Positions 36,401 through 49,434 are shown, counted from the first letter of the stretch. The stretch: DNA of 64,000 bases from Aphrophora alni (GCA_963513935.1 OY740768.1:67196231-67260230), one strand, 5' to 3'. The notes: generated from the sequence alone by a model not told the origin. A program made the numbers and translations.

Positions 36401-38815
36401 AAGTTAAATGATGGGTCAAAAAATCGATGTCGAGTTTCTTGCTGATATATCCGTTATGGTGTCCTAAAATGGTTTTGTAAAATGTTTTTTTCTGCCTGGT
36501 GTGCGTCGTGGTGTGTAGGGCTTTAGAGACGATTGACCGATTTCAATAAAATTTGTTAGTCGGCATTTTATCCTCTCTTGGGATTTTCTTCCATTATTCA
36601 ATAACTCAAAAATTGGTTTTCCATATAAAAATTAGATTTTCTCAAATTTTGTTCAAGTGTATCTTTTAAGGATCCAAATAAAACGTATAGGTACCCATCT
36701 TTCCTAAAATGTCGTTCATTAGTGATCGATCATGAGGCATTTATAAAATATATAATTTCCTATAAACTATTTTGTTCAAATTTTAGTGAAGTGTTAAGTT
36801 TAAAGACCTAACCCGTGTGGCAAATCGGAAAGGAAAAAAGGGCAAAAATGCGGTTCAGGAATAATTGGCTAAAACAAAAATGAACGTTGGCCGTCTTATT
36901 AAAACCTTGATGTTAATCAAATACGATTTACGATAAGGACGTGTTTATGACACAAACGTAGCAAGGTCTAGCCCAGTTTCAGTTTATTTACATTTTTGAC
37001 AGACGACTACCAAACTGTCCTTTGTAGCAAGAATAGTTTTGTTTAGTTTTGGGAATGGGTGGGCGAGAAAGCTTGTATAATGTTATGCACAGTTTATTGA
37101 AGTTTTCACTCTGTATTCGTTTCTTTAGGTTTTAGCATGGATTGTCATTACTTTATGTGTAAATAATTATCTTTATAATGGACTAGAACACTGATGACAT
37201 TTCTTAGGTTGATGCTTGTATGAATATATATGATTTAAGAATATGTTTGTGGGAATCTAAATAGTATTCATTTTTAGTCTGTAATGAGTATTAAATATTT
37301 TTTCACATTTGATTATGTACAAATATAGGATATTTTTCAACATCTATTGTTTATTTGAGTATGTGTGGATGTTATCGAGGTAAGAATGTGTTTCGAAGGT
37401 GTAGTGTTTGTGTAGGGAATCATTACTCTTAATTTCTATAAGTACATTAATTTTGATAATTTTTCTATGCTGTTTGTAAATTTAATGCATTTAAATTAAA
37501 ACAAAAAATGTGTAATTTAATTTAGAATGCTTAGATGTTTACACAAGCAGTGGCCACCCTTGGTTGGCTTAATTTATGCGCGAGGCCTTAGCAAAGAGCC
37601 GGGAAGCAGTAAGCCTAAGCTTCGGTGTGATATTGATTTCCCCCGCTAACCTCAAAAGGGTTGCAAGTTTTTTTAGTGAGAGGCGTTCCCATAGGTGTGT
37701 GGCGGTCCGCTCCAGCGAACAATTTATCATGATTTTTACCAAGTAAATTGGAAACATTCTTTATTCATCTGAGAAAAGTAAAATGTCTGAACATCAGGTC
37801 TGTCTAATCCCAAGCGAGTGCTTTGTCTTGCGGTAACGGATTTATGCAACCGTTTTCATCAAATTATTGTTTAGAGTGAATTTAAAATTTATATTTTCTA
37901 GTCAACTGAACTACGCGATGATTGATTTTATGAAAAATTTTCCTTAATTTATTCACTTGGAATTGTTTCAATTTGATGTAGATTGAGTTAGTAAAAAATA
38001 GTTAATTTGAAATTACCACGTCTAAAAATGTTCTATTATTTTATTTTGGTTTAAATATCAGCTTCAAGTAATATAGTTAATAAAGTCTAAATACACCTTT
38101 AATTAATTTAGTTATTTGGTGATGTCTAATTAAACAAAAGAGTTAGTTTAAGTAATAAGTTATTGCAAAATAATGATTGGTAGTTGTTGCTGTTTTTAAA
38201 GTATTGATTCTGTAAGGTTTACAATAATTGGTTTGGTAAACAGTGTTCAGAATAAACGAGTTTGCAGTGTATAACCAATTAATAAGAGTGTATTGATCAG
38301 CTAACAATTTGATCCCTTCTTTACAAGGACGTTTTGAGTGTAGGGAATTCAGTATATTTTATTTTGTTTGTTTAAAAAAATGAAGTTTAAATTTAGTTGT
38401 GCTGTAAAATTGTACTAAATACTTTGTTGTGAAGAATTAATAACATTATATTGTTGGTTCTAATTTTAATATTAAATCTACTGTAATGTTTTATCTTTTA
38501 ATACGACGAAATAATTGGTATTTCTCCCTTTAATTTTGAGATAAATATATTTGTTATTGTTATCTTTTATGTTTCTCAAGAGGACATATCCATTCTCAGT
38601 AACTTTTGAAAGTATACATTGTAGTTGATACAAACAATTAAATGAACGAATTTCCTAGCTATTAATAAGGAAGGATATAACTAGTGATTTCATAAACAGT
38701 AAGTCACTGATCGTTTAAAAGTAAGGGATTCAACTATTGTTTACATAAATTGATTGAGTAATATACGACATTGAAATTATTATTTACTCATCTTACAGCC
38801 CTTACGTATGTGTTT
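33413..38815. other. Largely unassigned; scattered repeat-like phrases
   Basis: No gene recognised. About 33655-33720 contains GGGCTCGATTCTC, a weak B-box-like phrase. About 36510-36570 (GATTGACCGATTTCAATAAA) resembles a common kind of insect interspersed repeat. 34560-34750 and 37545-37760 are GC-richer. In the latter, a minus-strand frame (37569-37757) shows no motif. Confidence 0.3.
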
Positions 38816-38817
38816 AT

Positions 38818-39134
38818 TAATTTTTAATTTATTGATTTTAACGCTAATACGTTTTTTACCAGCAAGTATTGAAAATACAATAATATTTCAAGTAAAAAAT
38901 TGTGGCAACTCAAAAATTGCAACAATAAAGCAAAGTCAAGTGAGAAGTCTACGCCCTGTTTGAGAAGCGACTAGGATAGCTCAGTTGGTAGAGCATTGGC
39001 GCGTAAACCCAAAGGTATTGGGTTCGATTCCCAGTCTAGGTCGTATATTTTTCACTTGAAATATTATTGTATTTTCAATACTTGTTGGTAAAAAACGTAT
39101 TAGCGTTAAAATCTAAAAATCAATAAATTTAAAA
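38818..39134. mobile_element. Long fold-back with a tRNA-like sequence in its loop
   Basis: Left arm 38818-38899 and right arm 39050-39134 are almost perfect reverse complements, sharing AACGCTAATACGTTTTTTACC, AAGTATTGAAAATACAATAA and TATTTCAAGT. The right arm has an extra 8 bp and there are a few substitutions. The 150-bp loop holds a tRNA-like sequence (38970-39042) followed by a T5 tract. This could be a MITE that captured a tRNA gene, or a fold-back that received a tRNA-derived insertion. Confidence 0.7.
38970..39042 (+). tRNA. tRNA-like sequence (probable pseudogene or SINE head; anticodon position GTA)
   Basis: A 73-nt cloverleaf can be drawn. The acceptor ACTAGGA/TCTAGGT has one A-A mismatch and two G-U pairs. 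The D arm is GCTC/GAGC, the anticodon stem TTGGC/CCCAA with one C-C mismatch, and the T arm TTGGG/CCCAG with loop TTCGATT. Internal promoter boxes are intact (A: TAGCTCAGTTGG, 38977-38988; B: GGTTCGATTCC, 39021-39031). A T5 run at 39048-39052 is a ready pol III terminator. Against a working tRNA: position 33 is C instead of the near-universal U, and two stems carry mismatches. The nominal anticodon GTA would be tyrosine, but the D-arm sequence looks more like a tRNA-Lys type. It may be transcribed without decoding. Confidence 0.5.
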
Positions 39135-39509
39135 TGTCATGCTTTTTAGTTTTAGGAAAAGAGTTCAAATTTAGTTATACATTTGAGGTTTTTACGACGG
39201 TTTGCTTCGTCTTTTCCATTATTCCTTATTCACAGCATTATATTTAATACTTTTGAGAGCGCACGCCCTATTTACATTTGAAACACCGGCTTGAAACGGT
39301 GAACATTTTGAGTGGACTCCGTTTTTAAAACGGAAAATAACATTTTAAAAGTCTAATATATCTTTTAGTTTAGGTACAAAGAATATTATTTTTAAATTTT
39401 AGAAAGATTGATAGAAAGTTTGGCAGTAAGTGCGTAATAAACGCACAAACATACAGAAGAAATGCAAAATGTTCGACGCTAAACACACCCTCTTCATACT
39501 TGCAACCCC

Positions 39510-39680
39510 TCAAGTTTTATCCTGTACTGAGTACGAGAGTGGGAAAGACGAGGGATCCTAGTTGGATTTAAACAATTTTTCATGTAGTCTTGGGTGAGAT
39601 GGTTTCTTTTGACAAACTTGTTCTCTACTAACCCTGATGCTATTAGAAGAGTTTTCAAGGACTCCGGTTCTTATATGTCA
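39510..39680 (+). repeat. SINE copy 3
   Basis: Family words appear in order: CTGAGTACGAG, ATGTAGTCTTGGGTGAGATGG (B-box position), TTCTCTACTAACCCTGATGC, and TATTAGAAGAGTTTTCAAGG. It is more diverged than the copies at 48.6 and 59.7 kb. Confidence 0.45.
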
Positions 39681-42574
39681 CCTACATAGTTGCTAAGATA
39701 ATACTTTAGCTTTGAGACCATTAAAATGTATAATGAAAACCTACACGATCTATTTTGAATACTATTGATCAGATGTAGGATATTGTTGCATAAATATGTG
39801 TGGTCAACTAGTTATTTATAACGATGCCTAGCCTTGAACATACCAACTGCTATGTTCATTCTCTATTATTTATTGAACGTTATAAGATAAATTAAATAAT
39901 GGAAATGGAAGGAGAGGGGGATTATTGCTCCATCCATCATCGATCGAATATTGAAGTAGCGGTCGAATAAAACTTGTTCAAATCTGACCGTGTTACCTTA
40001 TGATATATAGGATAGTTTTCATGTTCTAGTTACGTTGAAATGAATATCCTGTGAACATTCTGAAAAGTAAAGGGGAATTGTAAATATCCACCGATGCGAA
40101 AAAACAGAGCTCATGTTGTGCACGTGCTTGTTATTCGATTCTGGGTCAAACTCATTGCGGTTTCAAAAGTCTGTTGCTCATGTTAAAATGTACCTACTAC
40201 TATTAGCATGATTGACTCAACTAATTAATGAATATTTTCTTGTTTTAAATAGGTCTTATGTTGAATGTTTATTATTTATACGGTTAATTAAAATTTTGGA
40301 CTTGTGGGGAGGAGGGATGGATTCAAATTTCAAAAAATGTCATCTATTGCAAAGAGTAATCAAGTAGGACGTATCATGATTGTTTAACTCGAGAGACAAT
40401 GTTGTTTTTTAGTACCAGAATAAAAACAAAGTGGTCGTTCTAATTCATGTTTATATTGTGTATGTCTATAGTTTTTTAAAGAATTATTTATTGTTATACC
40501 CAATCACAAATTCAAAGAGATTCCGATAAGAAAAAAGTCGGTCTTAAAAATTCAAACAAATTTTTTATTGACCAATTTTATTTGAATTTGTTGTGTATAT
40601 GTTTTTTTGAAGTTGAAATTTGTCATCGGTTTTAAGTATTTGATATCCAGATCTCCAGTTGTAAGTTTAAATTGTAAGATAATTTATAAAGCGAGAGTTT
40701 TCTTCTTAGAATCAAGTTTTAAGTTACACAGTTGTTTTGCTTTACTACTTAATATTATTATTAAAAATATAAAAAGTCCAATTAGCAGAGCTTGAGTATT
40801 CGGTACAACAGTTTCCCCCTCCAATAAGGGAATTAATTACCTTAACTTACTTCAACGCCTTGTACATGCATGTTGAGATTTTTCTAAACTCTTAAAAGTA
40901 ATTAATCTAAATATGTTAAGAAAACATAATAACTTTGTATAGTTCATTAAAAAGGATTGGATTACACTAGAATAAAGTCTTGAGACATAATGGTCTTATT
41001 GGATAAAACGGTAATTTACTTATACCAATGTTTATGTTTTAATTATACCATTTATTCTATTATTACAATGCAATTTTAAATTTTAATTAAGCATATAGCG
41101 AATGTACAGTAGAGCTCTATTCAAATTTTGTTAAAACAAAAGCTGAATAAGAAGTGTCGTTAAAAAGATGAAAAGGATATCTGCCAAATGCAATTAGGAG
41201 CAGGGAAAAATGGAAGCAAAACGATTAATTTGTTTTGTGCATGCGACAATTCATTAAGTTAGTTCATTTTGCGTTAATGGGGGTCCTTTAACTGAAGTTG
41301 GATGCTTTAACCCATTTCGGTAATTAGAAGAAGTTTAGAACGAGTTTTGTCCTCTGGCTGCATGCCACTTATTTTCTCACCTAGCTTTAGCGTACAAAAA
41401 AGACTTCTATAAAGACCACAAGTATTGATTAAATCGCCTGGCAACGCCTCACAGTCCTACAAATATCAGCCCTATAACAAGTTTCTAGAACAGCTGTTTT
41501 CTTTCTTTCTTTATGGAAATGTCTTTGTAGTAGCTTGAATAATGTTATGTTTCATCCATATGTCGTTTTGTTCCAACGTGTACGAACGACCTACACAATG
41601 TATTTTTTTCAAAGCTTTTGTTGGATATCTCGAGGAAAATGTAGGTAATGTTTTTTATATTCCTTCCTTTTATGCTGAGATTTTTAATATAGAACTTATA
41701 GCCTGTATTATTTTGTATATTCTAATAATACGCGTTTAAATTAGAGTTGTAAAAACTGGTTACTATGTCCAGAATATTTCAGAGTTATGGGTTTTACATG
41801 ATCAAATTAAAATTGGTTAGATATACCAACATCACTGTTGATCATTTTTAGTGATTTTATTAATATTTAAAAAAAAACTATAATGGTTTTATCATTTTTC
41901 GTTATTATTAATTATTATTTAGTTTTTGAGTAATATAAAAAATAATAAAGTGCAGCTGGAGTTCAAATAATTTGTTAATTTATAAACTCATATAAATAAT
42001 CTCATTGGCAGTATAAATTTGAATGAGTTGAGGTATTAAAAATTTCGAAACGACAAAATTTCGAAATATTTTTTAAAACATCTGGTTTAGAAACTACGCT
42101 GAATAAACTACGTGACGTGATATTATTAATGTAATAGGTCAGGATGCAGTTTAATTATTTAATACATTAAACCTGAAGAAAATATTGTCATTGAAATGAT
42201 TTACTTTATCAAAAGATCATCTACTAATTTCTCGATTGAAGTAAAGAAGTTGATGAACTCTTGTGAGTCCCAACACCTAACCGAAAGAGATGGGGATAGG
42301 AATTGCAACACAATAGTCATTGTTAAGAGTATCATATTTATTCTTGGAAAACATTAGAAATGGGTAATGCAACTGAAATCGGTTTAGAGACGGATTCCTT
42401 ACAAGAAAATAACATTAATGAAGCCTGTAATAGTAGGTTCAAGTTTAATTATGCTACAAACCTGTATAATCAACAACAGGCCAAGATTAAGAAACAGGTC
42501 TAAGGATTATGAACCTAGTTTGAATAATAATAATAATAAATCTAATAGTAATATTCGTGTAAATATATTTGTAC
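39681..42574. other. Gene-free stretch
   Basis: No gene or clear repeat. 41270-41480 is GC-richer and unexplained. The short frames at 40607-40795 and 41542-41739 have no motifs. Confidence 0.35.
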
Positions 42575-42660
42575 TCTGAAGCTATTAAGAGTATTCGAGG
42601 GTAAGAGGTCTTTATTTTATGTTCTTTTTCTCTTTTTTTTATCCATGATTGAGAGGTTTT
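42575..42660 (+). repeat. SINE tail fragment
   Basis: GCTATTAAGAGTATTCGAGG followed by TCTTTATTTTATG and a T-rich end matches the 3' part of the SINE family. The head is missing. Confidence 0.45.
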
Positions 42661-45600
42661 TCGCATTTAAAACGCAAGAAAAAAACACAACTGAAAACAC
42701 ACTGAAATTGTTCAATTTTGAACAAAATTTAGCTTAAGTTGATATTCAAATAACTTTTTCCGTGGATTGTCAGGTTTATAAAATTTGACCTTCATGAAAA
42801 TGAGTATTTATGTTTTTCTTGTTCTCAGAATGAATGTGATTGATACTGTTGTTGTAAAAGTGTTGGTTATTTTAACATGAAACAAAATAGTAATTCATTT
42901 TAAACTTGTTACTGGAGTGGAAGATAATATTGATATGTTAAAGAAAATAAGTTTAAATAACTAATCTAATCTAAAAGTTACCAATGTGCTCGTAGAAGCT
43001 TATTTAAACATGTGGACCTAGATATGGTGGCAATTCTTTTGCAAAGTCTAAAAAGTAAAAACAAAACTTCAGCATTAAAAGGTAATAGGTAAGAAATTCA
43101 GCATATAGATATAAAAGTAAATAAATGGGAAAAGTATTTGTTAAACTGAATGTACTAAAAAGAGTTGATTTAAGTAGTAAAGCTTTTTTGCCTGCTGTAA
43201 TAAGATACAATAATGAAAAAAATATATTTTTGAAGTACTTGAACAAATGAATATAAATACATTTAAAAGGAAATATTGAGCCATCAAGATAGGTGCTTTT
43301 AGTTGTTAAACCTAAAAATAACCTAATATGTTAAAAGAAGTACTATACCAAAGTTGGAAAAAAGGTGTTTGAGTAATTTAGTAGTCATTAAAAAACCTGA
43401 TAGTTAAAACTAAAGATTTGTCTTATCCACAAGGCATGACTAAGGGTTTTAACCACCTATTTTAATTAATTTCGAATTTAGATTATCTTATACTAACTGT
43501 ATCTAATAAATTTGTATAAAGTTTGTTTAACTTGAAGATGAGCTATATGATTTTATCGTATAGATTTGGATTACTATTCCAGTGACGTTTTTCAAACGCT
43601 TTACCTTTGGGTTTGTTTAATGAACCAGAAATTGTTTAGAAGACTAATGAGAAAAACTTTAGTTATATACAAGGAGTTTTAATTTATTTTTATTATGTTT
43701 TGATTGCTGGAGAAAATGAAAAAGAACATAATGAGATTATAAACAAAGTTGTTATATTAGAACCAGACAACTTTTTATTCAATTTAATATAAATAAGTTA
43801 AAATATAAAGTAAATTAAGATCCAAATTAAAGCAGAACCTGATCAGTTGAATGCAGTAATGTCTATTGAAGAGTCGAATAATAATGAAATATAAATAAAA
43901 AATCGTAGGTATAATATATTTTTGGGATACACAACATGACGTCTTTGACATTAAGAGAGTTGAAATCTACAGTATGTTAGCAATAGTTACCTAAACATAC
44001 AGGTTCTTTGTAATCAGCAGTACCCCAGCATTGATAATATTTGATGGTAAAGAGCTTATACAATTTTCGGTTCTGAATACGGTTTAGTTTGTATTAAAGT
44101 GAAACAACTAACTGTTAGCATCTCGTGCATATGTAAAAAAGTTTATGCACAGTTTGTTTTTAAATGGTCCTGTTTATCTATTATTATTTTATATCAATAA
44201 AATATATTGGCTGTTTTTATAAAGTATTTAAGTTACTTAAAACAGCAAGGAAAAAATTCACAGGTAAATAAATATAATACAAAAAGTATTAATAAGCATA
44301 ACCTTCGATGTCACTGGGTATTCAATGGTGTAAATAAAAAATAACAAAAAAGTCATACCCAACGACCTTCTTATTTTAAAATTCTTTTAAAATGAAACTA
44401 GAAATAAAATTACTTAATTTTTTTTGTTTTAAATTGTTTAATTGATAGCGTTCTTTATAAAAAAAAAATAAAAAAATTTAAATACCAGTTTTGTGATTTT
44501 TACAGGTGTACACAATTCCACCCAATTTTCTAGAATGGCAAGAGTCAATCAACATTTTCCGTCATTTGTTTTCACCCCAGCTCTATTTAGTTTGATGCTG
44601 ATAATGTTATTTACTGCCAAACTATTTGTATGACTGTAATCACGGTTATTATTATAATTACCTAAATTCAATCACACCATAATGTGCAGTATTGTGTTTA
44701 TGATATGTTGAATACTATATTAATACGTAACGTTGTAATTAACTGCAAATGTCACAAATCTGGAGAATGAGGTACACGATAATGTCATACGGGAATTGAT
44801 TGGAGGCAGTTCGAGGGAGCAGGAAGCCTTATTTTAATAAAATATGACTTCCTGTCCTATTCGTCAAAACTAATTCATTAAACAATACAATTTGTTAAAA
44901 GTAGAAGAAACGATTGATATGTAGCTCTCCATATTAAATTCAAGAGTAGTAAAAGTTGAAAGGTCTTAGAGCACCAGTTATATATAACCAATTGAGCTGG
45001 ATTGAACACATGCATTGAACGAGCGGTAATTACGTATGCAAGAGCTGTCGTAATTTCTGGCTTAATGTTATCACCAAAAAGGCTAAACAATTCAAAATAT
45101 TTACTAAATGAACAGTGCGAAAAAATTGCAAAAACTTTGTATTATTCACATTTATAAAAATCAAATATTAATAAAAAATAACATTCTTCGCTATATCCTC
45201 AAAAATGTTTGGAATTAAAAAGTATAACTTTTTTCATTAATAAGCTTTCCCCATAAATTTCTTATGGGGAACACGTTTGTATAGAAAGGTATGTCTCCTT
45301 TATAAACTTTTTGTGGTTTTTATTTCTTGAAAGATATTTATAATACTTGAGCTATAAACATGTCTTATCCATAAATCGTATTAGATTGAACTCTATTTTT
45401 TAAAGACACCATTAAATATTATATTTAATTGTTTTTTTTTTTGTAAATATTCCAGAACAATGATTTTCTTTTACTTGTGATTTGATAACGGGCTTAGGGT
45501 TTTTCTTCAATTTCGTCAATTTTGAGAATTTACGTCTTTTTATAGCATTTTTTATGACAGATTTTTGTTGTTCTTTTATATCGGTAACTCACGAACCAAC

Positions 45601-46070
45601 ATTTTTTAGGTAATTGGATTAATACATGTTGTTTGGATTCGTAGATCAGTTTTCAGTTTTGGCCTTATGGTAGACACTCCCAAATTGTTAGTAAAAAAAG
45701 TCTCAAGGTAGACGCATATACCAAATTTCATGAAGTTTTGTCTCCCCGTTCTTTACAAAATCCACTTTTTCGCGCTCAATGGACCTCTATACAAATATAT
45801 ATACTAGTTTCGATACCCATTTTACGCTACGGTGATTATTAGTTAAAATAGAAGAAAATCAGGAAATAGAAATGGGTTATTTGTGAAGTTTAATACCGGT
45901 ATTTTAAAACTAAGAGAAACTTTTTAAACTCGATCAATTTGATCAATCAACTATTGAATATTAATGAGTTGTTAAAAATGTTGCTGTATTATTTAGTTAG
46001 AGAGGGTAAGCTAAGTTTCTGTTGGAGAAGCCAGTCCTTATTGTCAGTTTAACAACAATTAAATACGTGG
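42661..46070. other. Gene-free stretch, one strong hairpin
   Basis: No gene. A perfect 10-bp stem (TTCCCCATAA/TTATGGGGAA) with a 5-nt loop lies at 45248-45272. 44510-44860 is GC-richer and repeat-free, a candidate conserved non-coding block. 45590-45790 (CCAAATTTCATGAAGTTTTG) resembles an interspersed repeat. Confidence 0.35.
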
Positions 46071-46136
46071 GCTTAAACCCTTTGATCCCACCACCGTCCC
46101 TGGCTTTTTGTTCTGGATAGACTAGCTAATAACTTG

Positions 46137-46158
46137 CCTAGCATAGCATAGCATAGCA
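46137..46158. repeat. (GCATA)n microsatellite
   Basis: At least three tandem AGCAT units are visible within the Helitron relic. Confidence 0.8.
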
Positions 46159-46159
46159 A

Positions 46160-46985
46160 TCGTACGCCTGTGAAAATCGGAGTTTGGATGAATTGTTTTT
46201 GCAGAGTCTTCACCCTAAGCCTGGTGCCATTACGTAGTTTCGGAGGTTTTAGATTAGGGAAACAGCATGATTGGAGCGCCAACCTTGAGGTAGAGGACAT
46301 AAGGCGTGTCTAGAGTTAGCAAGAACTCCACAGGGTAATATATTGCTACCTCGACCTCCAATTAGCATCAACTCATACGTCTACGCTCAGTCAGCAACCT
46401 CTCCAACAGCAAGGTGTTGATTCTGTTGGAGTTAGAATCATCGCAATCTTCTCCAGTCTGATGAATGTTGGGATATCATTCTGTCATATAAGCTGATCAG
46501 ATTTCCTACAAAATCGCAAACGTTGCCAGGAATATTTATTCTCCCCTCCTTTACCAAAACCTTGCTAACACCAATATAAATCAATAAGTCAGAATACTCC
46601 ACTGCTCCAAGAAACGTTGGAGGTGAACACGATGTTAACTCTTAAAGGACAGGACTTTGAAATTAGGCCATAAGAAGGATGACTTGAGACATGCTTTATG
46701 TTCCCCGTAGCACATAGGCAAGGTTTGTCATGAACCAATAGCACCGTAACTCCACCTATAAGACGGCTGCAGCCCCTAATGTAGTGGATCGTTCTGTTTA
46801 GAGCCTCAATACCTCCCTTGTGAGCCTTGTTGCACTCATCCCATACGATGACTATGGCTTCTCGAAGTACTTAAGCCATGTCATTGTGCTTAGGTTGAGA
46901 GGTAACTTCAAGACAGATTGAGTCGTCTTGCCTCCATCGTTTAAGGTAGCTGCAATACTTTTTGCCCCTAATTGTGATTCGAAAA
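46160..46985 (-). pseudogene. Helitron helicase (PIF1-like) relic
   Basis: Helitrons encode a Rep-helicase protein for rolling-circle-like transposition. Minus-strand translation gives successive PIF1-like helicase blocks. SIAATLNDGGKTTQSVLKLP follows where the ATP-binding loop would be. VIVWDECNKAHKGG is the DE box, near 46832-46856. IEALNRTIHYIRG comes next, then GGVTVLLVHD near 46729-46760. Near the C-terminus, NLKPPKLRNGTRLRV and a following TPIFTG are the characteristic late helicase block. Stops and frame changes separate the blocks. The Walker A motif, the Rep domain and the Helitron ends (TC...CTRR with hairpin) were not found, so only a helicase fragment remains. Confidence 0.8.
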
Positions 46986-47815
46986 GTTCCAGATAGATGT
47001 TTATAAAATCAGCTTAAACATAGTTAATTTATTTATTATCCTCAAACTCAATCAACAAATATTGATTGAAATATTCCAAAACCTTAAGAAAAAAATTTAA
47101 CTATGATTAATTTTAAATATTTGAGTTTATATGTGGTTTGCGCTCTTGGTCATCTGATAGCATATACAAATTCGTGAGTTAAATTTCTGTTAAACTATTA
47201 ATCAAATATATCCATTAGTTTAATCTAAATCCTTGTATACATTCCTTGTGTAATATATCAAACTTACAGAAATTAATGTATACAAAATACAGTTTAATTA
47301 AACACTATTTCGATAAATAAAGTAAGATGTAATTTCCATTTGTTTTTGTTGAGTTCGCAAGTGGAGTCTCTATTTTCATCACTTGCTAAAGAACAATAAA
47401 CTGTCTAAAAGCTTACCAGGTTTTTACGTTTATTTTTCCTGTTTTAAAGGTTACTTGTGGACACATACACTCCCCTACATCACTCTCCATAAGCAGAATA
47501 GTTGTTTTTAATCACGATTTTAACTTTCTAATGGATTTAAAAAAAATACATGACAAAATAAACCTAGTTTGTATCATTGACTGTGATCGTGTTTACACTA
47601 GCTAATTTAAACAAATTATAGGTTATAGCGAAAATATTGTTTTTATTTTCTCACTAAATATGTAGTATATATAGAAAGTATCTTTCTGATTTTTACCAAT
47701 ATGTCAGTTTTGTCAGTTCCTGATTCCAAAAAAAATATCATTTTTACAGTAATATGTCTGTGCACAAAAATTATTATAGTCTAAATGTTAAAAACACTTT
47801 TCTTTAATTAGTTTC
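46986..47815. other. AT-rich, nothing recognised
   Basis: No coding or repeat signal beyond base composition. Confidence 0.4.
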
Positions 47816-47935
47816 AGGTTAGATAGCTCTTTTTTCCATCTTTCCTATCAGTTCTCTCTTGACCAACTCTTTCGTTTCCGATCCTGATGCTATTAACATT
47901 TTAGAAGGGAAATAGAGAAGCGGGGTATCTAATTT
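47816..47935 (+). repeat. SINE body fragment
   Basis: Family words CATCTTTCCTATCAG, TCTCTCTTGACCAACTCTTT and TTCCGATCCTGATGCTATTA are well preserved. The tRNA-related head is missing or unrecognisable. Confidence 0.55.
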
Positions 47936-48594
47936 TTGGCATTTTCTTCTTATATTTTGTATAATAAGACGATGATTACAGAGAAGGGTTTCTCCTTTAT
48001 TCACGAGGAAAAATATTGTTTGCACTTTTGACCAATTTATTTAAAGCAAACTGAAATACTTTCTATTTGTATACGAATATATAGAAACCCGTTAACTTTG
48101 TATATCCACAGTAAGAAAAAACAATGCATGCGAAATTACCTTAATAATTAGTGTAGTATCGGTGGATATTTCATCGCGCCAGGTGTACGCGTATCCATAA
48201 GTGATCGCAAAGCTAGAATTTCTGTATTGATACTTAATATTAACAAAATTTAAATAACGTATACGATTTACTTGGACATGTATTTTCCTCTAGCAAAGAG
48301 TTACACAATACTATGATTTTCTGCCGGTTCGATTAAAAGGACCAAATCTGATACTTTTACAATATGAAAAATTACTTTTATTTGTTGTTCAGTTAATTGC
48401 TCTATTAGTTAAAACTAACGAAATTCTTTTTATCATTATACTACCTCTATTGGTATCTTCTTTTTTATTTGAGAAACGAGTTGTACCGTCATGGAATTTT
48501 TATAAACGTAATTGTTTTATCAATTTCGTTTATAACAAAATCATAATAGCAACAGGAGCAATAAATTGTAACACATATTACCCTTCAGGTTTCG

Positions 48595-48800
48595 CTTTTA
48601 TTAGTACGAGTCCCGAAGAAGACTTTTACATGTAGTCTTGAGTTAGATCCTATTTGATCTCTCTTGAGCAACTCAGAGACCCTTTCCCTATGATTCTTTT
48701 CTGAGCCTGAGTATTCGAGGTTTAGGGGTTTTTAATTTATGCTCATCTTTCTTCCTTTTTTTTTATAAGGGGGTGATGACCGACAAGTTTTGTACCATTA
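48595..48800 (+). repeat. SINE copy 4
   Basis: The head TTAGTACGAGTCCCG and TGTAGTCTTGAGTTAGATCC (B box about 48640-48650) are followed by the body TCTCTTGAGCAACTC and GAGTATTCGAGG, then the tail TTTAATTTATGCTCATCTTT and a T-rich run. It is one of the two most complete copies. Confidence 0.6.
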
Positions 48801-49119
48801 AACTAAAAGAAAAAAAATTGTATCACATATTTTGATGATGTCAAACAAATGTTTACAGCTTTGCTGATTTTATTACGAGTTTAATTATTTTGTTGATATA
48901 ACAAATTGTTAAAATTATTTTACGCATTGTATTAAGAACATGTACAAAATGAAAGCAGCGTTCACTTTAAAGAAAGGATTCGTCTGTTTTGTCCTTATTT
49001 TTTACATCGTAGTACGTGTTGTAGACATTTTTCAAAATCTTAGGACCTACTTTTTATAAAGTTGTTGGATCATGATTAATTATTGTTCACGTTATTGGTA
49101 TAATATATTCTCAGATTTA

Positions 49120-49290
49120 CCATCATTACTGTACGTCATTACACGACGTTTCAAGATTTGGACCATCTTAGGTTATTTGATTTTTATTCTAGGCTACTAG
49201 GTTTGACCCTTTTCAAGTTTTAGGTTTATCGCTTAATAACGACAGTTGATCTACTCTCGAAACGTCCTATATTAATTGTATATACACAAG
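49120..49290. mobile_element. Decayed Penelope-type fold-back
   Basis: The minus strand reads CCTAAGATGGTCC, then CTTGAAACGTCGTGTAATG (49141-49178 region), a hammerhead whose CUGANGA box has lost its G. On the plus strand a second GAAACGTCCTA lies near 49258, in inverted orientation. Both relics look inactive. Confidence 0.45.
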
Positions 49291-49414
49291 TGATGATAAA
49301 TATCTAAATTAATTATATGAATAATATTAATTCCCTCAACTACTCGTATTTTACTGGGAACCTATATTATGTTTAGTTAATTTTATTAACAAATTGTGTA
49401 TTTAGTAAATTTAA

Positions 49415-49434
49415 TATGTGTATATATATATATA
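49415..49434. repeat. (TA)n microsatellite
   Basis: A short TA run, directly visible. Confidence 0.8.

Noticed and set aside
37569..37757. 62-codon minus-strand frame in a GC-richer patch
   Set aside because: No recognisable domain, and no similarity by eye to rRNA, tRNA or transposase motifs.
38970..39042. Functional tRNA-Tyr
   Set aside because: Position 33 is C, two stems have mismatches, the D-arm sequence is not tyrosine-like, and animal tRNA-Tyr genes normally contain an intron. Kept as a tRNA-like sequence only.
45590..45790. Possible interspersed repeat with CCAAATTTCATGAAG phrase
   Set aside because: The phrase is reminiscent of common insect repeats, but there is no second copy in the window and no boundary, so no separate repeat is called.
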